Origin: Amaurobius ferox
Lineage: Eukaryota; Arthropoda; Arachnida; Araneae; Amaurobiidae
Direction of reading: 5' to 3'
DNA length: 64,000 nt
NCBI GenBank assembly: GCA_951213105.1
Contig: OX578149.1
Location: forward strand, 4,792,606-4,856,605
In this document: one piece after another, positions 12,563-25,715 of the stretch
Position numbering within the stretch: the first letter of the stretch is position 1
Layout: each line of letters starts with the position of its first letter
Position numbers and translations under genes: made by a program
Notes under the pieces: model-generated
Told to the model about the DNA's origin: nothing
Seen by the model: the letters and a program-made list of their open reading frames with translations, nothing else
The model's database searches: none

Positions 12563-13969
12563 CACTGCTGGCCATCCAAAATGCAACACCATGAAAGACA
12601 ATAGATATCAAAGCCGAATTTATTGGACAAAGAACATAAAGTAAAAGGATGAATTTATTGAATATGCAGCCCCGTTCGACTTGCGGAACATGAAAAAATC
12701 AGTATTTTGTGCATCCGCCATGGCTGACAATATCTGCTGCTACGCGCCTCGGCATTGAAAGAAGAGACTTTGGATGTGTTCTTGGGGTATGTCAGTCCAT
12801 ACTGCTTCCACACGTTGCCAAACTTCATCTGTTGTAGCAGCTGGTGGTGTTTGCTGGGCCAGTCGTTTGCCAATCATCGACCAGACGTTTTCAATGGGCG
12901 ACAGATCTGGAGAACGGGCGGCCCAAGGAAGCAGTGAAACTTGGTGGGCATTGAAGAAATGCTGAACGATATGTGCCACGTGTGGTCTCGCATTGTTTTG
13001 TTGAAACTTGGCCGCAGGCAAGCTTTGAAGTTAAGGTAAGACAACAGGCTCCACAACTTCAGAAATGTAGTGTTGGCTGTTGAGTGTAGCGGCAATGCCT
13101 ATTAGGGGGGTACGGGAGTAAAATCCAATGCCACCCCAAACCATAACGCCAGGTGAAGGACCGGTATGGAGATGCATAATGCAAGAGTTATGCACTCTCT
13201 CACCACGGTGCTGCCAAACCCGGATACGACCATCGTCGTGTTGTAGACAGAATCGTGATTCGTCTGAAAACACAATGCCGTGCCATTCGTTTGTCCATGT
13301 TCGGCGTTCAACGCACCATTGCAGCCGCATATGCCTATGGTCTGGAGTCAAAGGTAATCGCAGCAATGAACGCCTTGCTGAAATTGTCCGTTGCTGCAGA
13401 CGACGTCGAAAGGTACGTGCTGACACAGATTGTTGTGAAACAGACCTTAATTCTTGCGCTAGGGTTGTTGATGTTACAGTGCGATCCATCATTGCCATGC
13501 GCACAACTTGCCTGTCCTCACGTTCGGTGGTGCGACGAGGCTGGTGCAATCGTTCTGTCGGTTGGTCCGTCCCTCCTGCACCTACTGATTCCATATTCGC
13601 ATCACTGTGGCTTGATTTCGTCCAACACGAGCACCCATTTCTTGGAAGGGTAATCCGCAATCTCTATAAGCCACAATTCTTCCTCTGTCAAACTCAGAAA
13701 CGTGCTGAAATGGCTGCCGTATTCTTCGACGAGGCATACTGAAGCTTCCCATACAAAAACACAGGGTGAAAACAACATTCCTGTACTTAAAAACAGCCTT
13801 CTCTTCTCCTCTTATATAGCTCTTGTAGGTGGCGCTACTGGCGCACATGATTTGCATATGAGCTAAAATTCAAATCATTTGTATTCCCTGTCGAGGTCTA
13901 CGTATGGTGCAAATTTCATGCTTATTGGATGTTTCCTTTATGGTGTTGCATTTTGGATGGCCAGCAGTG
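12563..13969 (-). mobile_element. Tc1-like DNA transposon inserted in duplication copy 2
   Basis: The element is 1,407 bp with 30-bp perfect terminal inverted repeats (CACTGCTGGCCATCC and on) and flanking TA at 12561-12562 and 13970-13971. The empty site is visible in copy 1 at about 1,770-1,780, so the insertion is specific to copy 2. It is more GC-rich than its surroundings. It belongs to a different Tc1 lineage from the element at 51,852, because the ends differ. Confidence 0.96.
12699..13737 (-). pseudogene. Broken Tc1-type transposase with mutated catalytic residue
   Basis: The start MPRRRIRQPFQHVSEFDRG gives the DNA-binding helix-turn-helix. The frame shifts near 13,600, near 13,025 and again near 12,745, before a last stretch MPRRVAADIVSHGGCTKY and TGA. 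The central part keeps FSDESRF, with the first aspartate, and MVWGGI. The second catalytic aspartate of the DD34E triad is replaced: QQNNARPH instead of the family QQDNARPH. The glutamate remains in SPIENVW. Frameshifts and the lost aspartate each suffice to inactivate it. Confidence 0.92.
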
Positions 13970-16900
13970 TATATAAGATAGATAGATAGATGTTATAAGA
14001 TGATAGAACTATAAAAGATAGATACAAATAGTAAAGAACAAAAAATGTGTACTAGAAAATTGAGTATTAAAATCGGTATCTAGTATTAAAAGAAGCTCTT
14101 GCAGTTTTTGAATCATGGTCTTGTCAGGTTGCAGAACGAAAATTTTAAGATTATAAAATTTCTAATGCTTGTACCTTAAATCTAAGTAATAGCTATAAAC
14201 AATAAGCAAGAACTTTTAGCTCTTGGAAAGCCTTTTAAGTGTTTATAATAAGATTTTGGATAGTTTTTTTTCTTTGGATACTACAAAAGTTGAGTTTATT
14301 TTACAAAATGTTCTTCCCGCAAAAATATTGTCGCTCCATGGGACAGAAGCTACTTCAGATTTTTCCCGCTTGAGAGTGAAAAAGTTTCAAATTTTTCTTA
14401 TTTTCATTTTGAATAGTAGAATCTGAAAGTGAGTGTTAACGCATCTATAATTCTATAATCCTTTTGGAATCTATAATTTATTTGTGCTTATACACGTTTT
14501 TCAAGTTTTCCTTATCTATAATTGCACGTTAACACAATGAATGAAAAATTTCCAGACTTGACAATGTTGTGATTTTGAAAAATTAAGCAAGTTGAATTGT
14601 TAAAGAATAATTGGGTAAATCAATAATGGTGGCTAATAATACTTTGGAACATTAGCTAGCTTGCTAGTAATGTAGCTTGCTAAAATCAGGAAAACTCACT
14701 CTCAAAAGTAATTTCTTGTAAAAATTTTCATTTTTTTTAACAATCTGTAGCGCTAAGAGTTGAAAATCTTCGTTTAATAGATTTTCCGTCTCAATTAGCT
14801 TCTGTCCGGTAGCTGTATATAACTATATGTATATATAGTTTAAGCTTTCTAGATCACCGGGACGGAAAGGGTGGTTTTGAAGGTTTAAAAAGACTAAAAT
14901 TATTTTAATCGCCCCCCCCCCCTAGGGGGAATCGAAAATGCTGTTCAGTTAGGTTCTGTCCCGTAATCGATAATGAGTTTGCAAATATTCTGCCGTCTAG
15001 GTTACCTGAGAACTTCTGGCGGGTTTGGATCCGCAGAAACATGTTAGGCAATTATTATAGCAATTTCTTTACTGACATGGCACGTCATCTCATTCTATTA
15101 AGAACAGAGTTGCATACACTTTCTTGATATCTTCGTTGAGTAATTTCTTTTGTTTTTTAAAGGCTGTTTCAGATAGAGTCCCAGATGCTTTTTCAGAATT
15201 CTGCAGTATGGAATGAAAAGGGAAATACCTGGGTAAGTTGGCGCAGCTTTTTTATTTTGCTTAATTTGTTTGTTTCTCAATGGTAAATGAATTGCGATGA
15301 TATGTGAATAAGTGTAATGCCATGGACGTGAATCTTATTTTGAATCAAGCTCTGTATACTTACGTGGAGTATTTGAATGTCTTGCTTATCTTAAAAATTT
15401 AAATTTTCTAAAGTATCCTAAGAAATATTTTTTTTTGCTGGCGTGCTTTAATTTTTTCACTTATTTTGTTACTTCGGATGTCATACATAATAAATCAGTA
15501 TAAAATCAAAGAATAAATCCAAGTACAAGATAAGTATAAATGTAGATTGTGAGAAAATGGTAAATACTAAAGCGAATTGCGACATCCATTTTCAAAAGAA
15601 AAACATTCTATTTATTGAAATTGAAATAGACGTGGTCCTTTCAATACAAGTATGATAGATAAATGAACTTCTAGATGCTCCGTTATACCTAAACAGATGT
15701 TGTTATAGTATACCCACCGATTATAAATTTAATAGTCGAAGTAGATTGTTTGACACGCAATGAATTTATTCTTTCATTTTTAGTTTCTGATGGAACTTGC
15801 TCAAATTTAAGACAAAAGCTTTAATTATTTCTGTGATAAATGCTGATGTAAATGTATACGATTATAGTGTTTAAAATGAAAACTCAACTTTAACGAGACT
15901 TATATAATACTAACGATGTCTAGGTTCTCAATAAGCACCCCCTATTTCAATGTCACTCTGTTTCCATATCGCCGCTAAGTGTGAAATCTTCAGTTTAAGC
16001 GGAAAGAGCACCGCTTTACAAACGTTGATAGCTAAGAAAAATTAAATAAAAACGATCCTCCGAAAGGATTTCTCCTTATGCAGCCATGGCTTAAATCCTG
16101 TTGTTGGGCGGGCATATGCATTCGGTAGGTCGAAAAATGTACGGAACTGCCTTGCGGAGCATCGAAAATCTTACAGGTCAATTAAGACAATGGCAAAAAA
16201 TAAGTTACATAGGTACAAAAATGTTAGAATGTAAATATATGCAATCAACTGTTTTGCAAACTATAAAATTGTGCGCAAGAAGAATTACATTACCTAAAAT
16301 ATGCAAATTACGATGTATTTAAAAAAATAAATATGAAAGAATTGTTTTACAGATGTGGTTCAAACGTCGTTGGCACCATCTGAATACCATCTATCTATAA
16401 CTCGTCATAAAATATACATTCGTCTAACACATAATGAAATTTCGAATTTGTGTATGTATTAGACGAGTTGGTTTATTGCGTTACACACACAGGGACATAT
16501 GGAAAACGTGAACTTGTTAGCTTACAGTTAGGGCTGCTGCGATTGGAATTCGTAGCAGTGAACATCATACAATAACCATTATTATCTTAGCGAGGTTTTT
16601 GTACGTCAGCTGAGGATGCTGACCACGAAACAGCGAGCTGCACATTGTGAGCTGTAGCGACCCATTTTCCCAGCGTTCTTAGAAGATACTTTTCTTTAAC
16701 CTTGTAGAATGTTTAACCATATTTATACACGAACTTCTCTAGTTTTGAAGAGTATAATTGTATGAAAAAAACACTTTGTTTCCAAAAGTAAATATACTGT
16801 GATGCATTTTAAATGAATCTTAATTTTTCTTTCAGAAGGTTTCGACGCTGCTTCATAGAATATAGTCTAGGGATACATGCAGGGATCTGCAATACATGCC

Positions 16901-19900
16901 TACAGGATAACAGATTATCGGGTAAAAATTTTAAAATCTCTTAACAAAACGCTGTGGTAAGCGGCGTTACAATTAGCTCTTGGCAGAAGACAAGGATTCG
17001 GTGAGTCGCAACGCAGGGGATTTTGGATCGCAACTTTGAGATCAATAGCGCAAGGGCGGTTCCCAGTCTAATTTCCTAAACTTTTCTCAAACGAGAGAAT
17101 TTATAAATTATATCAAGTTCTACTTTTATTTTATAAGTTTTTTTTATTTATATTTATTCTTTTCTAAGTTCAAATGTATAAACGAGAAGCAAATTAAATT
17201 GCTTCCTTTTGGGCCGCCCCTGCATGGATGAATGACGCCTGTCCTTGGCGAAGGAGATTATCATTAATGATGTCGGTAGTCTGATGTGTCAAGAAAGACA
17301 AGACTGCTACTGGTCTCGAAGTTCCGCGTGGCTTAAAGGCAATTCCAGGTCCTTTCCGTTCATTTTGTTGTTATCATTATTGAATGTATATGTATGTTTC
17401 TTTATTTCAGAATTAAATATATTACAAAGTTGACAGCATCAGCAAAACTTGAATATTGTCTAAATTATGAGTGTGCAAATATTCATTGAGGGTGCAAATA
17501 AAGCGTTGGGGTTTCAAATTCCCCCAAGCACCCCCAAATCTTAATATCGCATTGTTAAACAAAGATTGTTTGTATAAGATATGCCATTTATAAGAATTAA
17601 TTTTATAATCATTTTCTGGCTTTATTAATAAATTATAACGGTGCTTGGTAAGAAAAACAATTTATTTTCTCAGATGTATAATTTGTGTATTATTGTTTTG
17701 TTTATTTTAAACAAAGCACTATGGTAAGGTGCTGCAGACGAGTCAAAGAAGAGGAACCATCGAAGGAGAGTGAAGGGAACCCACTCCTGGTAATTTTTAG
17801 AGTTGTATATGTTTTCAGGTGTTCTACTACACTAGGTAATTGCAATTAGGTTAGCGGCTTTCACACCACACACGTAGGAACAATGAGGTACACACGCAAA
17901 CCCAAATCCATTCATTTTATAAATTGCTTTCGAATTTGATTTTTTGTTAAAATTCAAATGTAGGTTTTTGGTTCTTCTGTTCTTCTTTCGGTTAAATTTT
18001 CTTATATGTCTTTAATTTCACTAAATGTCTTTTATTGCAGGTAATATTTAATAAATTATACAACCATTTGCAGGTAGGTTTGTGTATTAACGTATATTTT
18101 GTTTTCAGGAAATGTGTCCTTTATGTATGTGGTATCATTTGTCACACCGACTTTTGTTTTACTCGCTATGAAGTACGATCTCTAAATTTCCCCTAAAATC
18201 GTCTGCCCCCTAAAACTAACTACCCCAATATTTTTTAAATCTTATTTTGTTTCGAACATTTCTATTGTGAAGTGTCACTACTACACATTTGTATGTAACT
18301 CATCTTACATGTGACTCACTATTTTTTCACAGTAAATCCTGGACAAATGAGACAAGCCTGGTACAAATCTCGGAATTTCATTCCACATGACATACTCTAG
18401 ATTTGTATTAGACTAGTTTTATACATAAAACTTTGTCTCGAGAAAATAGTTCAGTCATTTGAGGATTGCAGCGTACAAATATGTAGTGGGACCCTCTTTC
18501 GTATTGTATCTGTTGTTTGTAATGAATGTCTTATTAATCTGGTTAATTTCTGATTTTAGGGTGAAGTTGGGGATTTTTTTAAACTAATCGTGAGCATCTG
18601 ATAGCGTTGGCATATGGAATTAAGGTATTTGTCGCATCGCAAAGAAGTACAGGCGAAAGTGATAAAGGAATTTTTTTATATTATGAAACTCTTTTATAAA
18701 GGCTGTGAACAGCATTACTGACTAGATTTCCCTTAAGGGTTAGTTGCTCAGTAGTAAATAATCGCAAGTTTTTTTGCTTTAGTGCGTTTGACACTCTCAA
18801 AAACTGAGTTGCGATAAGTCTGGAACTTGTTCAGCGGTGCTGTTTGCAGTACGAGGGACAAGATTCTGTTTTGTATTCCGTTGAACTGGAGTTGTGCTCT
18901 TAAGTATGCCCTCTCTATTTCATGTTGGGAAAAATGTATATTTATTATACTGGATTGGTATATATTATATTGGTATATATTGGTCAGGATTGGTTCTTAA
19001 GGGAATGGACTATTCTCTTGAGTAGGAATCGATTCCTTCTGCTTAATTGAATTGAATTTATTTTGATTCAATTCGATTCGCTGCCATTTCGGGTTGGAGT
19101 CCCGACTCTGAACTATCTTGAACAGTGTTGCCAGATTTACCAGTGAAAATACCTTGCGCAAAATATAACCGTGTACATCATAATATTTCTCATTTTCTTG
19201 TTTAATTCATTTTTCACGAAAGATAATTAATATTTTCTAAATCTTCAGAAAATCTAAAGGTACAAATTTTAATTTTCCTATGGGACTTTCTTGAATCTGG
19301 CGGCATTGGGCTAGAGTATTTCGTTATAAATATCAAGAATAGGGAGCGTGGTTCGAAGTTTAGAATCCTACAAAGAGCTTTCCCTGTATAATAAACTGGA
19401 TCACAATTTAAAATGTACGTCATGAGAAAGGTACGTATGCTTATATAAATTTATTGGCACTTCATTTCCAGTTGTGATCCAATTCATTATGGATTGTGCT
19501 CAATATTATGTTCATTAACTGCTCATGGACTTCTCTGCACCTCATGAGAATTCAATTATTTTAAATACTGATAAATTAAAAATTTAATATTCCATGTAAA
19601 AGTAATTTCACAGTGAACTTGTTAAATGGAAATGCTTGTCTATAAAGTAAATATAACATATCATGAAACAAATTAGGAACGTGTCAATCTGAGTAGAGAA
19701 TTAGCCTTTTTTAGGATAAAAAGACGTACCAGCTACACCAACAACAGCAAGATAGGCTCATTTATCTTTGCGGTGTAGGTATTTTGGTGGTTTATTCTGA
19801 AGGATGACGATTTTTGCACTATATGTAAGGTCATTATTAATTTGTTTTATGCTGCGTTCTACAGAGATTTCACGTTTTAGCAATTTTTGTTGCAGGTTGA

Positions 19901-22900
19901 GCGATTTCCCGAAAGTTTTATAAATGTTTTTAATGCTCTTGCTTGCCTAAGGCAAGTGATTAGAACATTGACATCCAACTGTCAGTCAAATCCCGAGTGC
20001 TAGTTTTCGGCGAGACTGTATTGATAGACTCTTCCCAAGTGCTCCGCACAGAAGATGCCCCCTTTGCATGGTGATATTTTGTCCTTGTTTTCCTACATTT
20101 CTATACATGTTTTATAAGGGTAATTGCTCGCGTGTCAGAATAATCAAACGATAAATACTAAAATATTTCGGCAGGTTTATCTATTTCGACCTTTAGCGAG
20201 CTGCGCTCGAATTAGTCATTTTCTCGATTGGACAGTTTCCAGAGAGATACCCTTGGGCAATGGGATTCTATTGTCATGTCCTCTGTCAAACTAGACTATA
20301 GTTATATCTTAAGCTGAAGACAATGCAGTGCTTTAAATGTGGATTCCTCATGAAGCATCTTATAGTACGTGTGCTTTACGTTACATCAGTAACAGACTAT
20401 AAAACAAATTACTTGAAATTTTCAAGTGAACGTGTTCAGAAAAGGAACCAAATGAATGACAAAAGGGCTGATGCTATCCAGACGATGCCTGAAGAAAGTG
20501 CCTCAAGCATAGATAGGAAAGTTTTTGTGCTGTCTGGAATAACTTGCGAACTCTTGCACACTATTGTCCTGGCAACCTGTCTATATACTGTAGCCCGAAA
20601 TAAAATGTATCGTGCTTTGTTTTCAATGTATCTATGGACTCTCTTATGTAGTTTTTGAATGCTTGTTATATTAGAAATGATTATACGTCCAGAAATTATT
20701 TTCAAAATTTTTTTAATTGTTTTGTACTTTTAGCATCTTCTTAGTTATTTGATCGGTTGTATATGCACCATTTACAATTGTATTGTATGTGCCATTTTGT
20801 ATTTCAGGATTTCTGAAATTGTAAAGGTTGGGCATCCTCTTAAGCTTTAGTTTCTCCATAAGTGTTGTTAATTCAATAGGTTATACTAAACCAGAATGTC
20901 CAAAGTTAATAAAATTCATCACTATTAAATACTTGTTAATATAATAGCACAATGGGCAGCATACTAATTACTAACTTTTATTGAAAACTTATATTTGCTT
21001 TCATATGTTTAGAATTTTTTTTCGATTTCGATTTTCGAAGCAATTTCATATTTCCGAAGTGGGTGCCCATCCTAATCCTGAATACAAAGTTATTGTAACG
21101 AACCTAATGTTTGACTTTGTTAATGTCTGAAATGACGGCAACATTCTTTTTATAAAATGTATTATGTTAAAGCTAATGTTCGAGGTAGGTGGTGTTTTTC
21201 CATAATTTTTAGATAATGGGGCATCGCGTCTCTCCCTACCTTTGTTTTAATTTGAGTGAGACGTTTCCTATTATATCTTGTACATATTTTAACAATATTT
21301 CTATGGGCAAAAGAATGTTGCCAAATGTGTTTTTCAATTTCACAAAAAATAACTAAAGTTAGTTATTTTTTTTTTTGTTTCAATATATTTGAAACAAAGC
21401 CCTATTTAAACTGATCGTGCCTCACCGTAAAGGTGGACTACATCGCTGAAACTCATGCGCGAACAATGTTGTTTCATATGAGTGATCCACATATGAGCAT
21501 TTTATTCAGCTCAATGAGTTCTCTTGCAGTAACTTCTCACAATTCCAGTGACCAATAGCACTCCCAGGATGTAACAGGCACCCATTTTTTGTGGCTGCAT
21601 CTAGATTATTTGTAAACTCCTCCGTGTAAGGCAATCCTTTAGGCTGCAAGTGCCATCTGATATCCTCGCGATTCTAAATGCTTCAAATTTTCAAATAGTT
21701 AGTCTCATATTTCTCTTTATAGTCTTTGGCCTTTGTCTATTAAATTGTTTTATTTCATGTGGCGCGAAATAACCCCTATAAAAATACAGATTTCCTCAAA
21801 AATGTGATACTGTACTTTTCATAAAGGGTAAATATAAGCGTACAAATGAAATTGAATTACCTCTGAAACTGAATTTGCATGTTGATTTAATTTAAAATAA
21901 TCCGCCTCTAAAATAGAATCTGAAATTGAACTTGGAATCAGATTATCTTGCTAGACATCTTGATGAAAGGCATCTTTTGACAACTTGCGGTCGTGTCTGA
22001 TCTTTGAACTCTTTCTTTTTAGGCGACGAAAATTATGCGAATTTGTTTTCTATCAAAGTATAAGAGAAAAAAAAAATGCATTAAATATATTTAATATGGT
22101 GCTTTCTACAGAATGTACTAATGTTACTCTAAATTATTCTAGCCTAGAATCACTTTTCAAGTTATGTTTTTTTTTAACTAAACCAGGGTTTCGGTTTAAC
22201 TCATCATCTTAATTTGCAAAATCTATGCAAGCGGTTTTTCTTCTGTCGGATCGCTTTAAGATTTTGCTTAATGTTACGGCCGGACGATCTGGGTAGAAAG
22301 AAAGTCGTATCAATATGATCGGCAAGATCGTTTATCAAACTGTTTATATTTAGAACGTTTTGGTGTGGAACACCCCCCTCTAATATAAAATTTAGAATAA
22401 TTCTGTTTTTTTTTTGTGGATCTTACAGAATTATTAATCTAAATTCGAATTTCTGTCTGCCGTAAAAGACATCTCTTTTTTGATCGGCAAATCGAAAATT
22501 TTAGTTTGCCGCACTCCTAAAAAAACAAATATTAAAGAATTGCAATTTCTCCTTTTCTTACAATAGTACTAAATTTTTTCTATTTTCGAAGGATTCTAGC
22601 CTTTCTATTTTTTTTTCAAATAATTGACACATTAAAATTGAGTCTTAAAAGAAAGCATTTCACGCACATTGAACATTTTTGGCGTGTGCCCCCCTCTAAA
22701 ATTAACATATACTAAAATTGTCAATATTATCGATCGATATACCCATGCACCCATAGTTAAGTTTGCATCATCGCAGTAGAGCACACCCGCCCCACTCAAA
22801 TCAATTCTTTTGGAAATAAAAATGTATTTTTTTCGTGTTTTTTTTTATCCAACAATTGACAGGTGTATCGAATTGTCATCCAGGATTTTCCCAAGAATGA

Positions 22901-23353
22901 CCGGACAGGCAGATTCCAGTGCTGCCAATTATATTGCAGGTAAAGTATGGACGTAAGTATGCGTATAAATGATTTTGGATTTCAATTATTGACAAATATT
23001 GGAGCGTTGTATAAATAATGGCTGATTTTATCTTGACTGAACTCGCTTAATATCATGCATTTACTTTTATGTAATGTGTACGGATTTATTGCCAAACATC
23101 TAGCTTAAGTTTGAAAAAAAAATGCATATTCTGTGGCACGAGTTTAAATGCGATTCAACGTGCTGCTGAAGCATTACCACGACCAATCTATTGGTTTCAT
23201 AATTTGATGAAAACCATTGCCTCAAAACTGCCGACGTTCTAGAAATTGAGATGACATTAAATCAATGAAACTAATCGGACCATCCCTTTTTAAACGTCTT
23301 AAGATAAAATAGTTTCTAATCAAGCACTTGATAATTACGCATTTATACATATA

Positions 23354-25715
23354 CTAGCTGAATCCCCGTTAAAAATCAACGGTTTCGCAATAAGCAAGCT
23401 CTGAATAATGTAAATTTCAGAATAATTCGCGTTTCATATTTATTCGGCAAATCGAGTATTTTTGTGTGCAGACCTCCCCCCCCCCTACTCCAAAGAAGAA
23501 ATTATAGGAAGACCAAAATTTCGCACTTCCTTTCGAACTATCTACCTGTACACTAAATTGAAGTCTCCATCTCATCCTGAGTCATGCTATTTTATCATTT
23601 TTCCTTTCGAACCTTTTTTTGTAGAGCGCACCCATAAATGGATATTTTTGAAAAAAACTCTGTTCGCCTTGAGTTTTTTTATTAGAGGATTGATCCATAT
23701 ACCAAATGTCAAGCCTCTATCACATTTAAAAGAAAGCGTGTCTCATTTATTCGGAAAATTGAACATATTGGTGTGAGGCACTCTCTAAAGTAGCAAATAT
23801 TGGAAATCTGAAATTACACACTTTCTTCCTTTCAAAGTATCTACCAGTACACCAAATTCGATGTCTCTATTGTATCGCGAAACATTTTTTTCTGTCACTT
23901 CACCTTTCGAACGTTTTTCTGTGTAGCACCTCCTTTAAATGAACATTTTTGAGAAACCGTAATAATCTTAGGTTTTTCATCAAATGATTAGCCAATATAC
24001 TAAATTTCAGCCTCTATCACATTGTAAAGGAGGCGTTTTTCATTTATTCGTTAAGGGGACATAGGATCTTTAAAAGTGCCGTAAACAGAGTAAATTTCCG
24101 TATTTCACGTTTCATTTTCTACCTTTTCCATTATACATCGATTATACCTAAAAATGTTGTGGCTAACAAGTGAATACCTATAGAATATGTGATAATTTTT
24201 TCAATAAGGTGAATCTTATAATAATATTTTTTAAAATTGTATAATTTGCATGTATTTATTAAAATTTTATTTTTATATAGGTTGCTTGCGCGCATGATTG
24301 CAACAAAACTATTGCTTCCAGACACGAAAATATTGCTGAATATGATGCAAAAGTATCCATTCAAAAAGATTTAGATCAAAATCAAAATATTTGCTTAATT
24401 AAAATTAAAAAAAAGTAAATTATTTAAAATAAAAAATGTAATTAAATATTAAATTTAATTAAAAAAAATTTAAATAATGCAAATATTTTGATTTTGATCT
24501 AAGACTTCTTGAATGGATAGTTTTGCATCATAGTCAGCAATATTTTTGTTTCTGGAAGCAATAGTTTCATTGCAATTATGCGCGCAAGCAACCTATATAA
24601 AAATAAAATTTTAATAAATACATGCAAATTATACAATTCTTAAAAATATTATTATAAGATTCACCTTATTGAAAAAATTATCACATATTCTACAGGTATT
24701 CACTTATTAGCCATAAAATTTTTAGGTGTTATCGATGTATAATAGAAGAGATATAAAATAAAACGTGAAATACGTAGTTTATGGCACTCTTAAAGGTCCT
24801 ATGTCCCCTTAAATCGAATATTTTAGTGTGCGGCACCCACCACAATAACAAATGTTAGAAAACTGAAATTGCACACTCTCTTCCTTTTTAACCATTTACC
24901 CATATACCAAATTTGAAATCTCCATCTCATCGCGAAACATGCTTTTTTTCTTTTATCATTTCACCTTTCAAATGTTTTTATGTGGAGTACCAACTCCTTT
25001 AAATATACATTTTGGAAAAACTCCATTGTGTTTTCTATCAAATGATTCGCCCATATACCAAATATCAAGCCTCTATCACGTTTTAAAAAGGACGTTTCTC
25101 CTTTATTCCGAAAATCGAACATTCCGGTGTGCAGCAGTCCCTAAAGTAGAAAATATTGGAAAACTGAAATTGTACACTTTCTTTCTTTCATACTATCTAC
25201 TCGTACACCAAATTTGAGACATCTATGTCATCCCGAAGCATGTGTTTTTCTCAATCAGCCTTTCGAACGTTTTTCTCTGGAGCATCCCCTTAAAGGAACA
25301 TTTTTGAAAAACTATACTCGTCTTGAGTGTCTTCATCAAATGATTAGTCCATATACCAAATTTCAAGCCTCTATCAAATTCTAAAGGAGCCGTTTCTCAT
25401 TTATTCGGAAAGTCGAACATTTTGGTGTGCGGCACCCCCTTAAGTAGGAAATATTGGAAATCTGAAATTGCACACTTTCTTCCTTTCGAACGGTTTACCC
25501 ATTTACCAAATTTGAGGCCTCTATCTTATCGCAAAGCATGCTTTACTATCATTTCACTTTTCGAACGTTTTGGTGTGGAGCATCCCTTCTAGAGAACGTT
25601 TTCGAAAAATTCGATTTTTCCAGGGTTTTTTATCGAACGACCGAGCCGTGTACCAAATTGCAAGTTTCAAACTATTCGGGAAGTGCCTAAAAAAGCGTGA
25701 TAGACTGACACTTAG
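23354..25715 (-). mobile_element. Non-autonomous Helentron-like element with internal ~300-bp repeats
   Basis: The insertion is absent from copies 1 and 2 at the matching site (about 915). On the minus strand its 3' end is a hairpin (CCGTT/AACGG at 23366-23382), 12 nt, then CTAG next to T. This is the arrangement seen at Helitron/Helentron 3' ends. The other end is ACTTAG beside TATATA. The inside is about 7 worn tandem units of roughly 300 bp, recognisable by the phrase TTTTGGTGTGCGGCACC. It has no coding capacity and is interrupted by a MITE at 24,055-24,808. Confidence 0.65.
24055..24808. mobile_element. TTAA-flanked foldback MITE (piggyBac-like)
   Basis: The element is 754 bp and consists almost entirely of two inverted arms of about 340 bp around a short AT-rich centre, starting GGGGACATAGG and ending with its reverse complement. 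TTAA lies directly outside both ends (24051-24054, 24809-24812), the target duplication of piggyBac-type elements. It sits inside the Helentron-like element. The small open frame at 24,131-24,364 lies in one arm and is not a gene. Confidence 0.85.

Larger units (their letters stand above)
10781..22459. repeat. Large tandem duplication, copy 2
   Basis: It is collinear with copy 1 but 899 bp longer. It gains a 1,407-bp Tc1 insertion, loses about 600 bp corresponding to roughly 9,390-10,010 of copy 1, and has several small indels. Five short blocks are inverted relative to copy 1 (listed separately). No gene was recognised besides the dead transposase. Confidence 0.95.

Noticed and set aside
13128..13742. 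204-codon plus-strand open frame over the Tc1 element.
   Set aside because: It is the antisense shadow of the transposase, which reads clearly on the minus strand.
20323..20658. 111-codon open frame with a hydrophobic C-terminal half.
   Set aside because: Copy 1 (about 8,115-8,450) has frameshifts over the same stretch; no domain was recognised.
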